Part shown: positions 63,981-64,000 of the stretch, in pieces
How the letters are laid out: each line of letters opens with the position of its first letter
Numbering within the stretch: the stretch's first letter is position 1
DNA from: Prorocentrum cordatum
Lineage: Eukaryota > Sar > Dinophyceae > Prorocentrales > Prorocentraceae
Assembly: GCA_963575745.1 (NCBI GenBank)
Contig: CAUYUJ010002692.1
Span: 288,501 to 352,500 of the forward strand
Direction of reading: 5' to 3'
Length of the DNA stretch: 64,000 bases
Program-made: the position numbers and the translations under genes
Notes under the pieces: generated by a model
Seen by the model: the letters and a program-made list of their open reading frames with translations, nothing else
Told to the model about the DNA's origin: nothing
The model's database searches: none

Positions 63981-64000
63981 TACTGGCGGCTGTGGCAGCT

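Overview
The window is nuclear DNA of a dinoflagellate. The clearest proof is a 22/22 match to the dinoflagellate trans-spliced leader at 2529-2550. Other signs agree: very G+C-rich coding sequence, exons broken by repeat-filled introns (at least one best explained by a GC donor), long arrays of simple repeats, and several retroelements lying inside or beside split genes. I cannot name the genus. I found no rRNA gene, no convincing tRNA gene, no CRISPR array and no bacterial-type operon.

Layout. 1-2512: a small Cys-rich exon (minus) and one arm of a 1-kb inverted repeat. 2529-8977: a non-LTR retrotransposon (zinc-ribbon/coiled-coil ORF1, AP-endonuclease-like domain, reverse transcriptase, RNase H, C-terminal Cys/His cluster). 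It starts exactly at the spliced leader, ends in A8 and is flanked by a 16-bp direct repeat. 8978-15400: a 127-bp satellite with a NotI-centred palindrome, a 75-bp satellite, trinucleotide arrays, a 564-bp palindrome and the second inverted-repeat arm. 15400-22000: repeats with one small Cys-rich exon. 22014-26037: three exons (minus) of a C5-cytosine DNA methyltransferase whose catalytic motifs are intact. 26038-29290: purine-rich and GAT/GATC repeats. 29413 to about 46860: a decayed multi-exon gene of unknown function (minus). It is interrupted at 38216-45798 by a 7.6-kb tyrosine-recombinase retrotransposon (RT, RNase H, recombinase) whose ends form A1 ... B1-A2-B2 split direct repeats. 47815-54946: a second multi-exon, frame-broken gene of a family I connect only loosely with repetitive dinoflagellate proteins (plus). 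56700-59255: a truncated RT element (minus). 59390-60460: tandem GGAATCC-type repeats. 60869-61566: a secreted-type Cys-rich exon with a PAN/apple-like segment (minus). 61900-62990: minisatellites. 63000-64000: an endonuclease-domain fragment of another LINE (minus).

How the parts relate. Retroelements supply most of the coding sequence. The first LINE looks like a copy of a trans-spliced, polyadenylated mRNA that landed inside an existing satellite array. The recombinase element landed in a gene whose reading frame can be followed on both sides. The methyltransferase is the best-preserved gene and may be intact apart from 5' exons I could not find. Many frame breaks sit at homopolymer runs, so consensus error as well as decay must be kept in mind. 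Exon limits are inferred from reading frame and splice signals only.
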